Source: Stenocarpella maydis
Lineage: Eukaryota > Ascomycota > Sordariomycetes > Diaporthales > Diaporthaceae
Direction of reading: 5' to 3'
Assembly (NCBI GenBank): GCA_002270565.1
Contig: NQMI01000059.1
Location: 1 to 64,000, forward strand
DNA length: 64,000 bases
Position 1 is the first letter of the stretch; every line of letters begins with the position of its first letter. The position numbers and the translations under genes were made by a program. Below are positions 11,765-23,700 of this stretch, one piece after another. The notes below the pieces were generated by a model. It was not told the DNA's origin. It searched no databases and saw only the letters and a program-made list of their open reading frames with translations.

Positions 11765-13266
11765 ATGGTTGCCTCAACCCCCCCCGCGGCGGACACGGCC
11801 GCAGAAACCAAGCAGAACCTCGAGCTTCCCGCACAATCATCACCAGATCATGCAGAGGAGAAGAACCGGGCGGCAGACGAGACCTCGACGCAGACTCCGA
11901 TTTCAACGACGACGACGACGACGACGACGACGACAACAATAGCAGATACAGCAGATACAGCGAAGACAGCCCCCTCGGACAAGGCCCTTGAGGCGGGGCC
12001 CGCAGCCAACGAGAAGACTGCGCCGGAGAGCGGCAGCACGTCAAATGCGCGGGAGGCTGAGATCGCCGCATCCGCAGCAGCACTGTCCGGCGCAGAGAAG
12101 AAGGAGACTGGGACCTCGCCGCGGACCAGCGTCCAGACCGACCTCGACGAGGATGTGTACCAGGCAGACTTCCAGGGCGAGGTCGTGACCAACGACGAGC
12201 TGCCGTCGGCCGAGACGATGCGCAGGATCGAGAACTACATCGTGCTTGACAGGCACGGCAAGACCCACACCTTTAAGAGTCTGTACACGGGGAGGAGCGT
12301 GGCGAGGAGGGTGCTAGTTATATTCGTGCGGCACTTTTTCTGTGGTGTGAGTGGCCCCCAACCTCCTCTGGGAGGAGCAATCAGCCCATTGGGAGCGTAC
12401 AAGGGGAGGTCTGTTCTGGATGGACGAAGGCTGACCTGTGCGCGCGCACATGTACACAGAACTGCCAGGAGTATCTCCGCAGCCTCTCGGCGTCCATCAC
12501 GGCCGAGTCGCTGCTGCAGCTGCCGATCCCGACCTTCATCGCCGTGGTGGGCTGCGGCGACCCCGCGCTGATCGACATGTACGCGTCGGAGACGGCGTGC
12601 CCGTTCCCCATCTACGCGGACCCGACGCGCAAGCTGTACCAGGAGCTGGGCATGATCAAGACGCTGGCGTTGGGCACGCGGCCCGCCTACATGAACAAGA
12701 GCATCCTCAGGTCGTCGCTGGACAGCATCGTCCAGGGCGTCAGGCAGATCAAGAAGGGGCTGGTGCTCAAGGCCGGCGACCAGCGCCAGATCGGCGGCGA
12801 GTTCCTGTTCGAGCCCGTGGACATCAAGAGCCCAGAGGTCGAGAGCCCGTCACACGAGTTCGACCGGAGGCTCAGGGCGGACGACATCAAGGGTAGCAAC
12901 GGCAACAGCACCGACAACAAGGAGGCGGCGGCAGCCAAGACAGAGGAGGATCGCCTCGCTGAGGCGGAGAAGAGGAGCCGGGCGACGAGCGTGGTGACAG
13001 ATAATGACAATGACGAGGAGGAAGAGCCCAGCCTGGTCGAGGAGAAGAAGGTGACGTGGTGCCACCGCATGCGGACGACGAGGGACCACGCCGAGATCCC
13101 CGAGCTGATGGAGGTGTTGGGCCTGACCGCCGTCCTGGGGCATGGAAAGCCCATCAAGGACCAGAAGAGGTGGTCAAAGGCCCTAGAGTCGAGGAAAGGT
13201 ACAGGCTTGAGCCTGGCGAGCAGGATGAGTACGATGAGCCAGCACAAGGTTGACGATGGGATATAG
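11765..13266 (+). CDS. Peroxiredoxin-like (AhpC/TSA_2, PRXL2-type) thioredoxin-fold protein
   Basis: Predicted 462-residue protein in two exons, 11765-12346 and 12460-13266, with a 113-nt GTGAGT...CACAG intron. The first 130 residues are low-complexity (Ala/Glu/Thr) with a threonine tract encoded by ACG repeats. The thioredoxin-fold domain runs from about residue 150: HTFKSLYTG, then VLVIFVRHFFCGNCQEYL, whose CGNC gives the redox-type CxxC, then VVGCGDPALIDMYASET, YADPTRKLYQELGM. This order matches the AhpC-TSA_2/PRXL2 family found in many fungi. The acidic and basic C-terminal tail (EEDRLAEAEKRSR, DNDNDEEEEPS) is probably disordered. Exact substrate is unknown; a thiol-disulfide role is inferred from the motif. 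The intron lies between the Gly and Asn codons of CGNC. Confidence 0.87.
11906..11938 (+). repeat. in-frame ACG/ACA triplet repeat (poly-threonine)
   Basis: Nine ACG codons followed by two ACA codons inside the N-terminal disordered part of the peroxiredoxin-like gene. It encodes a threonine tract and is a candidate for length variation without frame loss. Confidence 0.92.
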
Positions 13267-14537
13267 TGGGTGGCGTCGTGGACTCTAATCTCGAGTGGGG
13301 ATGACGGTATGTGTGTGTCGCTCAACAGCGACTGTGACTTTGGTTGTCCATAACGGCACATGCGAACATATCTTTTCCAAATGATACCTTGTCAATACAA
13401 ACGGCCCTGGTGCCTGGAGATATCTGGCTGCAATCAATCAACAGCGTGGATATCGGGTGACGAGACACGGAACAACAAGCTGGACCTGGAGCAGCAAAGT
13501 CGGGTAGGTCCTCCAGCTACTCACCTGAGGGCAGTCCAGGCAATAAGCTAGGCGAACTCTGACTGGACTAAAGGCTGGCTATAGGGGGTCGCCTGAGATG
13601 AAGCCGTCTCAAAGTTTGGCACAGCAGACCCGCCTCGTAGCGATCACTTGGTGGAAACAAGTTCTGGAGCAACAACCCCCTTCTGAGGTCTCCAGTCTCC
13701 CTAAAGATGACCACCAGATGTTCAGATGGATGGGCTGGCCATGTTCGACTGGCACAACATTCGTCACTGCCACAGATTCCGCCATTCACTTGCCTTGATC
13801 CCAACTACCGAGCCTCGGGCTGCAGGCTACTTCAATAACCCAGTTGCCCTCGAACCCCAGCATCCCCTGGCTCAAGTGCCATGGCGTCTGACTAGAAAAC
13901 CCAATTCCATCTAACAATCGTCCGGTAAAGTCGGGTTGTCTCCACAGTACGCTCGATGTGGAAACTTCCGACCTAAGCACATTGGCACTGCTTGTAAATG
14001 GTTCATGGATGTTTTTTTTTTTTTTGTAACCATCACGTTGGCCTGTGTACGAGGGCTGCGAGGCCGGAGATTCAAAAGAAAGAGAGAAAGGAAGAAAGAA
14101 GGAAAGAAAGAAAAAGAAGAAGAAAACCCCCCAACCCCCCAACCCCCCCGGGCGTATTCCAGTAACCCGCCGTGGGACAACAATAGCGTACTGCAACACA
14201 GCGCCAGCCCCGGGAGCACCTGACAGCTGAACTCAGACGTGGCTCGAGAAGGAGCTGGTTTTGGCCTCTCCTTACACGCGGTGGAGCGTCTTCTGGCGGT
14301 CGTGGCTGAGAGCCTGTGGGTTACCGCCACGGGTGCTGCCTCCGGCGAGGTTGTGCGACCAAGGGACTTGGAAAGCTCCTTCCAGGTGATTTTATGTCCT
14401 CCTCCTCTAGGAGCAACGCCGGTAGTTACCAGGCTCCCAAAGGGTTTATTGGGAAGAATGAACAGAATTGCTCCCCGCCCTTATCATGGAGCAACACGAA
14501 CAACTTGATCTGACTTCCGCATCTTTGGTCGTCCCCG
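13267..14537. other. intergenic with simple-sequence tracts
   Basis: No convincing gene. Contains a T run (14012-14025), a 50-nt polypurine AAAG/GAAA tract (about 14074-14126) and then C-rich blocks (14127-14150). Overlapping frames here are products of these simple repeats. Confidence 0.55.
14074..14126. repeat. polypurine (AAAG-like) tract followed by C runs
   Basis: Continuous A/G run on the plus strand, then CCCCCC blocks separated by AA. Simple-sequence DNA able to form unusual structures; no gene content. Confidence 0.85.
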
Positions 14538-15904
14538 ATGGCAGTCTGCCACATCACCGTGAACTCTGGCACTTACGGCGTTGGGATACGGATCGCATTC
14601 TACCTGCAGTGGTTCGGCATCATCGTCACCTCATGGACGCTCGAGGCTGACGCTCTGAACCTCCAGGTCATCAACGCCCTCACCACGGCCGCGACGTCTA
14701 TCGGCCTGGTCATGAACCTGGACCACCTCCAGCCTGTCGAGATATACATCGCCCTGCTTCTCACCTGCGGCACGTTGTATTTCACAGTACCGCTCTACCT
14801 GTGGAGGTTGATGACATGCTGCCGTCCGTGGTGGGACCCGGAGAGGTGGACCAAGGTCAAAATGGGATGGATATTCCGCGTCCTGACGTACTCAATGTAC
14901 GGAGCTCTACTCAGTCTACATATTTGGTTCTGGTGTACTGGTGTCCACGAGAGGCACGAGGTCGATACGATGTTGGATACAGACGCGTTGTGCGAGCAGT
15001 TTGGCTTTTTGTTCGCCCAGGTCAGGCTGGATGACCCTGGCCTGGTGACATTGAATATTATTTTCCATTTCCCCATCCTCTTGATCGGGGCCGGCATCTC
15101 TGCCCAACGCCTCGGTGTCTTCGAGGGCTGCCTTTGGGACCAAGGCCGAAAAAGGCGTAGATGGAGGTGATATGAACCACCCATCCCATCCGCCCCCAGC
15201 CTCCCCTTCTGGAGTGTGAGCTGACTGGTTCCTCCTACAGGATAACAAAGAATCGTATATTGTCCCTCCGACACTTCCAGACTATATGTGATCTCATTGT
15301 CGCGACTGCCCTTATTGTGGCCATCGAGCTGGTGATATCATGGAATAAGATCACAGGAGCGGACGACCTCGACTCTGCCGCGCAGCTCATACCTCCTGTC
15401 ATCACCGGTACGCTGCTCATGCAGGGGCTTTTTGCATGGGTCGCGGGACCAGATAGTGATGGCGAAGACAGCAGCAGATGCTACTGCTCCGGAGCCACCA
15501 TCAGCAACAGAAGCGGGCCCCCGAGGAGGAGGAGAGCATCTGGGAGGCGGAGGTGCCCTTGCTATTGCCATCGTCGTCGGCTGAGAGCCTCAGAACTGTC
15601 TCCAGCATTCCTCGATGCCTACACCTACATGTTCGGTCTTTCGGACTTTTCTATGCGATCACCTCGGGCGTCTTTCGAAGGCTACGCTGGTCCATATGCT
15701 TCTGGATATTACGATATGGCGGCAGATTACTACGGGATGCATGAGGGTGGCTATGTCGGCGGCGAGGCACCACCCGTGGTAGGTGGCGACCTCAGCCATG
15801 CACCGCCTGAGCCTCCGCCAGTTGCGGCGGGAGCGGCGGCCCCGTCGCGTGGTGGAAGCCGGGGAGCTTCTGTCATTGATGAAGATGGTTTTATACAGCT
15901 ATGA
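14538..15904 (+). CDS. Uncharacterised fungal seven-TM membrane protein
   Basis: Predicted 430 residues in two exons, 14538-15166 and 15241-15904, with a 74-nt GTGATA...CTACAG intron that joins AG to G to make an Arg codon. Seven hydrophobic segments are visible: AFYLQWFGIIVTSWTL, VINALTTAATSIGLVM, YIALLLTCGTLYFTVPLYLW, LTYSMYGALLSLHIWFW, VTLNIIFHFPILLIGAGIS, DLIVATALIVAIELVIS and PPVITGTLLMQGLFAWVAG. The C-terminal 140 residues are hydrophilic, Arg/Cys-rich at first (SGRRRCPCYCHRR), then Gly/Tyr/Pro-rich. The N-terminal SGTYGVGIRIAFYLQW resembles a family of fungal membrane proteins without known function. I do not assign a receptor or transporter role. The start ATG 14538 sits just before this block. 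Confidence 0.8.
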
Positions 15905-16394
15905 GGCTTATCTGATTTCAGTTCAGAACTCCTGGCCCGGTAAGACATCTGGTGAGATGATCTCGTGTGGGAATTACGATCAGTTCGCGTGCTGTCTACA
16001 TGCCAGATCCTATTTCTACGTTGTAAGTGGAACCTCACCAAATAATACTCAAAGTCTGTATAAGCTTGCACAGAGTCATATGGGTCCGGCTGGTGTGTTT
16101 TGGGGGCTACAAGGGACAGGCGATATGTTCTCGCGTCACTGGAACTGGCTGTCTGGGGAATCAGCAGAAGTATTTGCAAGGCATGAGCTCAACTTGGTGA
16201 GCGTCCGTGGACTCCGCTAGACTATGTATGCCACCTTTGACCGGAAGCAGCTGAAAGGGGGTTCCCTCCGTCTTCAACTTGTTGCCCATACATGGCTGTG
16301 TCACCCGGCAAGAAACACCACTTTCCTTTCGGCGATCTCAAACGCAACGAATATCCGATATCCGTCGATGAACCACCCCCTTAATCTCAGCATA
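15905..16394. other. convergent 3' intergenic region
   Basis: 490 bp between the stop codons of the seven-TM gene (+) and the RNA methyltransferase gene (-). It should contain both 3' UTRs and polyadenylation sites. Nothing else recognised. Confidence 0.6.
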
Positions 16395-17885
16395 CTACCC
16401 TGTTTTTGTTGAAGCTTTCCCAGAGACCTTTGTAATGACACAGAAGTACAATGGACCCCATTGCTTGCCCTCCTTGTGGTCCGGTACCGCGATCCTGCCG
16501 TACTTCGTCTCTTCCGTGAAGCCGTCCAGGGCCTCCTCCACAGGGCCTAGCTGCTTTTTCAGCTTCGTACCCAGGTCGAATCTGACGCCCCATGTGAGAC
16601 CAAATTTCCTCTTGTCCTTCTCCACAGCGGCCAACATCTTATCAATCACCCCGTCATTCTCGCCCGTCTCGATCGAGCATGTAGAGTAAACCACCCTTCC
16701 CCCGACCTTGACGGCCTTAAGGGCGGTCATGAGCAGTTCTGCCTGCAGTTTGGCCAGCGTTTTGGATCCGCCCCTCCTCCAGCGCGCCATCTCGTCCGCG
16801 ACCCGCCCGCCCGCGGCGGCCTTGACGTGCGCGTGGATGATGTGCCGCTCCGAGGAACACGGCGCGTCCAGCAGCACGCGGTCGTAGCCACCCGGCCCAC
16901 ACGGCAGCTGGGTCACCGCACGCGCGTCCGAGCCGTCAAGCCGCAGGACCCTGACGGCATTAGCCTCGAACAGGGTCTCCGGGAGGTACGCGCGCAGGTT
17001 CGCAGCCAGGCGCTTGTTGCGCGCGTGGTCAACCTCGTTGGAGTGCAGGCAGCCTGTCTTCGAGGGCGGCGCAGCGGCCGCGGGACCGGCGTGGAGGTGA
17101 GGGAAGATCAGCTGTGCCAGGGCGACGGACTTGCCGCCTGGCGCGGCGCAGAGGTCCAGCACGCGGTCGTTGGGCTGGACGTCGAGCATGTGGGCGCAGA
17201 GCGCGGAGGCTGCGTCCAGGTTCCAGTGCGACTGGAGGTCCTTGCCCGAGTTGGACGGCGTGGGGACAGCCTTCGGCGGAGGGAAGAGGAAGTTTTCATC
17301 CTGCCTGCTAGGTTTCTCGCCTGTATCTCCTTCCTCGGCTTCTGATTGTTCTGTTTCTCCTGATGGCCCTGATGAGATATGCTCCAAGGCCACGATGCTC
17401 GGCTTTGCCGTGGTATCCGCTGGCGACCCTGATGGGAGATCTGGAAACTGGAGCTGAAGGAGTCCACCCTCTGATCCTGCCGAGAGGATCTTGTCAACCT
17501 CAGATGACGGGGCGTACTGGTTTACCAGTGCTGCATAGCGCGTGGGCTTCGCGAGCGCAGGATAGAGTGAGTTATGCCATCTCTCCTCTCCCCAGACAGA
17601 AGCATACTGTGAATGGAATGCTGAGACTGTTGCGTCCAAATGCTTGCGGTCAGCCTTGGTCGGCATGGTACCGTCTGGAACTACCCCAGCGATGACAACG
17701 ATCCAAGGCGCTCTATGAGAGGTCAGAATTGCCTTTGGACCAGATCTTTTTTCTTGTTCTTTGAGACAGCTGCTATTATGAGGCCTGGCTGGTGGACTAG
17801 GATCAATGTTAGCAACGCGAAAGCTTCTCGTGCATAGTTGGTGGCAGACCTCTGATGGTGCAGGACCTGCTAGCCGGGCCAACAT
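16395..17885 (-). CDS. NOL1/NOP2/Sun family RNA cytosine-5 methyltransferase (NSUN3/4-like)
   Basis: Predicted 496-residue SAM-dependent methyltransferase, one exon. The Rossmann core has motif I VLDLCAAPGGKSVALAQL, motif IV LLDAPCSSERH (Cys343) and motif VI VYSTCSIETGENDGVIDKML (Cys403). In this family the motif VI cysteine attacks C6 of cytosine and the motif IV cysteine helps release product, so the enzyme should be active. The layout, with a short N-terminal block (FHSQYASVWGEERW) and no PUA domain, fits NSUN3/4-type enzymes that act on mitochondrial tRNA or rRNA; this is inference. The first 70 residues are basic and Ser/Pro-rich and could be a mitochondrial presequence. A second in-frame ATG at 17672 (MPTKADRKHLDATV) is an alternative start. 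It converges on the seven-TM gene. Confidence 0.88.
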   Translation of the reverse strand: MLARLAGPAPSEVCHQLCTRSFRVANIDPSPPARPHNSSCLKEQEKRSGPKAILTSHRAPWIVVIAGVVPDGTMPTKADRKHLDATVSAFHSQYASVWGEERWHNSLYPALAKPTRYAALVNQYAPSSEVDKILSAGSEGGLLQLQFPDLPSGSPADTTAKPSIVALEHISSGPSGETEQSEAEEGDTGEKPSRQDENFLFPPPKAVPTPSNSGKDLQSHWNLDAASALCAHMLDVQPNDRVLDLCAAPGGKSVALAQLIFPHLHAGPAAAAPPSKTGCLHSNEVDHARNKRLAANLRAYLPETLFEANAVRVLRLDGSDARAVTQLPCGPGGYDRVLLDAPCSSERHIIHAHVKAAAGGRVADEMARWRRGGSKTLAKLQAELLMTALKAVKVGGRVVYSTCSIETGENDGVIDKMLAAVEKDKRKFGLTWGVRFDLGTKLKKQLGPVEEALDGFTEETKYGRIAVPDHKEGKQWGPLYFCVITKVSGKASTKTG

Positions 17886-18109
17886 GACCCCAAATACGCC
17901 TGGGTATGGCTCAGCCAGGTTGAATACTTAAATTAAAACTCTCACAAAGTCTCTAACTGGACGCCTTCTCTACCAGATCACATACTTCGCAGGCGGCGGG
18001 TTGTTAATCGCAACAAGCATGAGTTTGAAGATTGGAAGGGGGGGGCCCCAAAATCAGATGCTGATCTATTCCTAGGGTTAAACCCCGACCTGTTTGGGCC
18101 GGGGAGGAA

Positions 18110-18708
18110 TCAAATTGTCCCATAATCGCTCCTGATCCTCGACCACAACCGGCTGATGGTCCTCCCTGTCGTCCTGCTAATAAAGGAACTCATTTGCGTC
18201 TCAGACCTTTCGCTCTCCCTTTCTGCCTCCCTTTCACCCTCCTCCTCTACCGCCTTGAGACGGCCATTTCTTTTCTCGCCCAGGGTCATCTGGGTTCCGC
18301 CCCCACCCCAGCTCCCCCTCGCCCGGAGTCTCTTGACCTTGACCTCGAACCTGTGCCTGTCGTCGGCCCGCATGACACATCCGCCCATGTAAAGGCCGTT
18401 CTTCTCAAAGTGTACGACCCTCTCGCTCATGAAAGTCCGGTTCTTGGCAGCTTCTCTGGAGCAGTGTGCCCGCGCCGCCTCATTAGCAGCCTCGGCTGAG
18501 TCTGCAACTCCATTGTCAGCTACCGCCAGCTTCGTCCCGGGTCCGGGAGTCCGCCCTGGTGATGGACGGCGCCGGTGTGAGGCTGCGTACAGTAGAAGCC
18601 AGCGCCAATCGGAGATGATAGAGACCCGCGTGAGTCTTGCCATGTGACAAAGTCCCGACGGACGACGATGTAGGCCGTGGACAGGTCGACGTGGAAGATG
18701 AAGTCCAT
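18110..18708 (-). CDS. Uncharacterised small protein (169 aa)
   Basis: Proposed two-exon gene, 18708-18591 and 18501-18110, with an 89-nt intron bounded by GTACGC and GCAG and containing a CTGAC branch site. The product starts MDFIFHVDLSTAYIVVRRDF, continues FVTWQDSRG, and after the junction has EAANEAARAHCSREAAKNRT, FMSERVVHFEKNGLYMGG and HRFEVKVKRLRARGSW, then a Lys/Glu/Arg-rich tail (EEEGEREAERESERSE). I recall similar short proteins in other Sordariomycetes, but no function. The good intron signals and block-like composition argue for a real gene; the exact end is uncertain. It lies about 2 kb from the exporter start, transcribed away from it. Confidence 0.55.
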
Positions 18709-20732
18709 CACCGCAAGTAACTTGTTGCAGAAGCTGCTTCCGAGGTGTGCTTGCGACGAAGGTAAGTAGTTGCACGCAGGGCGGCCAGCCTCAGTCTTAA
18801 CAGCAGGTATTTCATCGAACTCTGGATTCCTGGCGAGGGTGAAGAAGAGAGACGCAAGTTTTATCCATCAAAGAATTCCTAATGTTTAGATAGCACCGGA
18901 GTGCGGACTCCTCTGCGAGACATTGCATCAAAGAAAGCACATGTGGTGGCGGAGGATACAAGGTCCCCCAAGCGCCGTTTTGAACACGGCACGATGCATC
19001 TGGATTCGCAAGCTTCGACGCGCCGTAAACACATCCCCAAAGCGGCGTGGAATTGTCGCTGTCTTGGTGTCCGAGCGGTACTCGTCACATGGTAGAGTTT
19101 CCAAGTTGCCTGAAGGTGCGGCCACGGTTGCTGGAGCATCCCGGTCCGTCTTACAATATCGCAGTGGTTGTCACGGTGCAATACCTTCACAGTGGCACAC
19201 CATGTGTGCCTTCTTTCGGCATGCCGTCCTATGGGATGCTCCTCCGTGGGGCTGACCAAACTGTGGGACGCGTTCGCTCATGGATCAGCTGTCGGTTGCT
19301 CGGTGAACGCTTGAAGGTTTCCTGCTGGCTTTTGCTAGCATCAAACAGCAAACCAAAGCCTGGCATGAGGAGAGCGAATCTCTACTTGACATCGATGTAA
19401 TTGAAACCGCGCATGCGTGCGGGGGCGGGGCTCCAACTGGCTGCCGGCCAAAGTTTAACGGCTCACCACAGCAACACCAGGCATTTTTCTCATGTATGTT
19501 CAATATAGCCCAAGTCCCCGCGGACAAAGAATTGATTCGCTCCTACAAATAACTACAAGTCAGAATCTCATTTCGTACTTGGTCCATGGAAGCGATTCTG
19601 CCGATCAGATGGTCCGAACTTCTCATAGTGGGCTGGAGGTTGACTAGGGGTACTAGTACTGTGGGGGCACAATTTAGAAACATGTTCACGCTGACTACCT
19701 GTTGTATCTGCTCAAGTCTGCATGGGAGGAATTGTGGTGCCATGATTTTCCAGGTCTCGTCTCAGTCGCGTCTTCTGATTGCTCTATAGATACAGACCTG
19801 AGGCTCACCAAGTGTGGTCTTGGTGCCCTATATGCTGTCACTGTTACGTAAGCAGCCGGGTGCACTGCTGGCACATCAACCCTACTGCTACCTCCTCAAC
19901 ACCAACGCATACGCTTCATACAAATCAATCGAACTGGCTGTATAACCACCAAATTGGTTGCCGTCCGAGTGATACGAAGCTTTCTGTGCCCTTACAGTCA
20001 CACCCTACGGAGTCCTCCCTACTAGGAATTAATAGGGTAACCTGTAGGACAGGACTCAAGGCATACACCCATGGGAATAGGGATAGGACCAGCAGCAGCT
20101 CACTGCTTCAGTGCCCCGCCTGGCCCCCCGGCTTCCGGGGCCTCGTCCATCTAAAATCTCGGGCTTGTGTGATGTTGGCGGGAACGGTGGAAGGGTGTGG
20201 CCTGAAGGAGGCAGGCGGCACTCTATGAACCTTGGATGAGGTCAAGACCAGAGACTGCCCTGCCTACCCACCTGCTACACACACGTAAAATACATACTCC
20301 GTACATTGCTCTCTGGCCCAGCCGTCCTGCATGCTGTCCCATCCTGGCATACTTGTCGCTTGGCCCCCCTTGCTCGGCCATGTCAGCCCACGAAGGGTGA
20401 TCCCTGTCACGCGCTCGGCACACAAAGTGGAACCTCGTAAGTTTCCTGTTTGGGCGATTTACGGATCGAAGTCGCAAGCCTCCTTCCACCCTGGCTTACA
20501 TCAGAGAGAGCCGCAAGATCGGCATAGGCCAGCACCTGCTCAGTTACTATCCTATAAATCGTTCAGACACGGCACGAATTTCTCGAAGGCATTTTTAGAG
20601 TCAATTTCTGTCTCGGGTCTAAATTCGACAGATTGATAGATCTGCCCGATCTTCTTTCCCATCCTCTGCAGATTGTTCTTCCATTTTAACGTTTCACACC
20701 ACCAAAGCATCCTTGACAATCACGAGAGCCTC
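18709..20732. other. intergenic; 5' regions of the small gene and the ABC exporter
   Basis: About 2 kb between two divergent start codons. No supported gene; frames overlap on both strands without domain signal. The exporter promoter must lie at the right-hand end, where the DNA 20540-20732 is moderately AT-rich. Confidence 0.5.
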
Positions 20733-23700
20733 ATGATGGCTGGGTCTCCCACCGCTGTCGCAGAAGAGAAAACCCATCAAGTTTACAGCAATGGAGCCCA
20801 TCACGGCAATAACAAATCCGCGCAATCTGGGCCCACCCGGAAGGCCACCATGGCTGATTACTTCCGGGTTTTCTCTTATGCCACAAAATGGGACTTCTGC
20901 GTCTACGGTGTGGCATGCTTCGCTTCTATAGCAGGCGGTGCCATGATGCCACTCAGTAAGCAGCTTTCGGATTTGCTTCCAAGACCATCAACTAGAAAAC
21001 TTGGTCCCTGCCTATGAGTGTGTAAACAACTTCTTCCGACCCATGATGGCTGACTCTGAAGGCCACAGTGAACGTCGTATTTGGCCAGCTTGTCAAGCAG
21101 TTCACCGAGTACTTCCGAGATCCGACAAGAATGTCTCCAGATGCGTTTGACGCCATCTTAAATCAGCAAGCACTATACATCGTGGGGCTCTTCATTGGCC
21201 GTTGGGGCCTGAACAGCATCAACAAGTTCTGCTTCCAGATGATCGGTATCCGCCTATCCTCCGAGATCCGCCTACGGTACCTCCAGGCACTCTTCGCGCA
21301 GCCCATCCATGCCATAGATTGTATGCCCTCTGGGGGACCTGCAACTGCCATCACCGCGACATCCACAACACTGCAGATTGGGATATCAGACAGGCTAGGA
21401 ACTTTCCTGCAGTTTTTAAGCACCATCATAACGTGCTTCATTGTCTCGTTTATCTGGAGCTGGGACCTTACCCTGGTAATGATGTCTCTCATCCTTTATT
21501 CACTTGTTGTCCTCGCCCTGGTTACGCCGCCCTTCCTAAGGGGCTACACCTCGGCGGCCGAAGCCGATACCCATGCCACTTCCATCGCCAGTGAGGCCCT
21601 GGGTGGGGTTCGGCTCATTGTTTCATGTGGGGCACAGTCACGCATCATGTCTGGTTACCAGAAGTGGGTAGATGAGGCTAGGAGACGTGCTCAGAAGGCA
21701 GCTCCAGCTTTGGGTCTGCAATTCGGTCTGCTCGTAAGTCCACCCGATATTGTCCTTTCCACCATGGACGCTTCCTGATAATCTGACAGGACTTCTAGTT
21801 CTTCGGCGTCTTTGGTGCTTTCGGTCTGGCATTCTGGTATGGTACTAAGCGATTCATTGATGGCGCCCTGAGCGATGCTGGAGTTGTCATTATTGTGCTT
21901 TTCAACATGACCCTCATCCTCAACTCCCTGGAACGCATTGCTACTCCTCTCGTCGCTGTTAGCAAGGCTATGATCGCCGCCTGCGAATTCTTCACCGTGA
22001 TTGACATGCCAAAGTTCAAATCTGGATCGGAAAGGCTGGATGCCATGTCGCATGATATCATATTTGACAATGTCACCTTTGCGTACCCGAGTCGCCCCGA
22101 CACCACGATTCTCAATGGCCTAAGCCTCTGCATTCGTTCCGGACAGAACACCGCTCTAGCCGGCCCCTCTGGGTCGGGCAAGAGCACTATCGTCGGCCTA
22201 TTGGAACGGTGGTACTCCCTTGGAGACCAACACGCCAGGGCTCGTGCCGTTGAAACTTCTCACAACAAGGATACAGAGATGACGTGTGAGAATAGCCGCG
22301 TCTTCAATGGATCCAAAATGCCCGGGGAGGCCGGGCCCAAGGCTTCAGGGTCAATCATCATCGGCGGCTACAACCTGGAAGAGCTGGACACAAAGTGGTG
22401 GCGATCGCAGATAGGACTGGTACAACAAGAGCCCTTTCTCTTCAACGATACTATCTATGGAAATGTTGCCCATGGTCTGGTAGGGAGCAAATGGGAACAC
22501 GAACCGGAGGAGGAGAAGCGACGGCTAGTAGAGACAGCCTGCCACGAAGCCTTCGCTCATGAGTTTATCTGTCGGTTGCCTGAGGTAAGCACAAAACTCA
22601 TCGAGAAATCCGAATTAGTCCCCAACCCCCACGTATCTTAGAAGGAGGTACCGCTAACATGTGCCCCATTCTCACAGGGCTATAATACCCAAGTAGGTGA
22701 TGGCGGGGCAAAGCTCTCTGGGGGGCAGAAGCAGCGCCTGGCCATTGCTAGGAGTATCATCAAGAAGCCCTCGATTATCATTCTTGACGAGGCGACCAGC
22801 GCGATCGATGCGAGGAGTGAGAGGATTGTTCAAGCCGCACTAGACAAAGTAACGCGAAACCGTACCACCATAACCATTGCTCATCGCCTCTCCACTATAA
22901 AAAGGGCCGACAACATCATCGTCCTGCAGAAAGGACGCGCCGTGGAGCAGGGTACTCATCAGGATCTGATGATCTCCCCAGTGGGTGTCTATAGCGCCCT
23001 GGTGCGTGCTCAGTCCTTAGGGCTGTCCCAGGTCCAGAGCTCCGACAATGAGGGACATGTGACCTATAAGACGGCAGATCGAGGCCATGAGGTTGAGAAG
23101 ATCATTTTGGAACAGAAGCAAGATTCATCGGAGCTTCTAGTTCAGGCCGAGGATACAGAAAACTCGACACAGGCTACAAAATCGCGGAGTCTAGTACGAA
23201 GTTTCGGGACTCTACTATATAACCAGCATTCGCAGTGGCCATACTACGTGGTTATAGGTTTTTCGTCCATGGCAACCGCTGCTGGCACCCCGGTCCAAGC
23301 CTACCTATTCTCCAAAGTCATCGCAGTCTTCCTCCTTACGGGAGACGAGCTGGAGAGAGAAAGCAGCTTTTGGGGCTTGGCGTGGCTCTACCTTGCGGCC
23401 GGTGTTGGTCTTGCATACCTTGCTGTGGGCTGGGTCGGCCTCATTGTTCAGCATAACATCAGCGCCGTGTACAAAAAGCAGTACTTCTCCGACATTCTCT
23501 ACCAGAAGCTCTCTTTCTTCGATCAGGATGCCAACTCTCACGGAACTCTGAGCGCGCGGGTTGGGAGCGATGCCAAGCAGCTGGAAGAGCTCCTCGGGAT
23601 GAATATGGCGATGCTTCTCTCGGGCGTCTTCATAGCCCTGGGCAGCGTCATTATTGCGGTAATCTTCGCCTGGAAGCTGGGATTGATTGCCACGTTCATC

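Noticed and set aside
13840..13870. Possible tRNA B-box on the minus strand (GGTTCGAGG)
   Set aside because: The sequence after GGTTCGA does not fit the B-box consensus and no cloverleaf or A-box could be found at proper distance.
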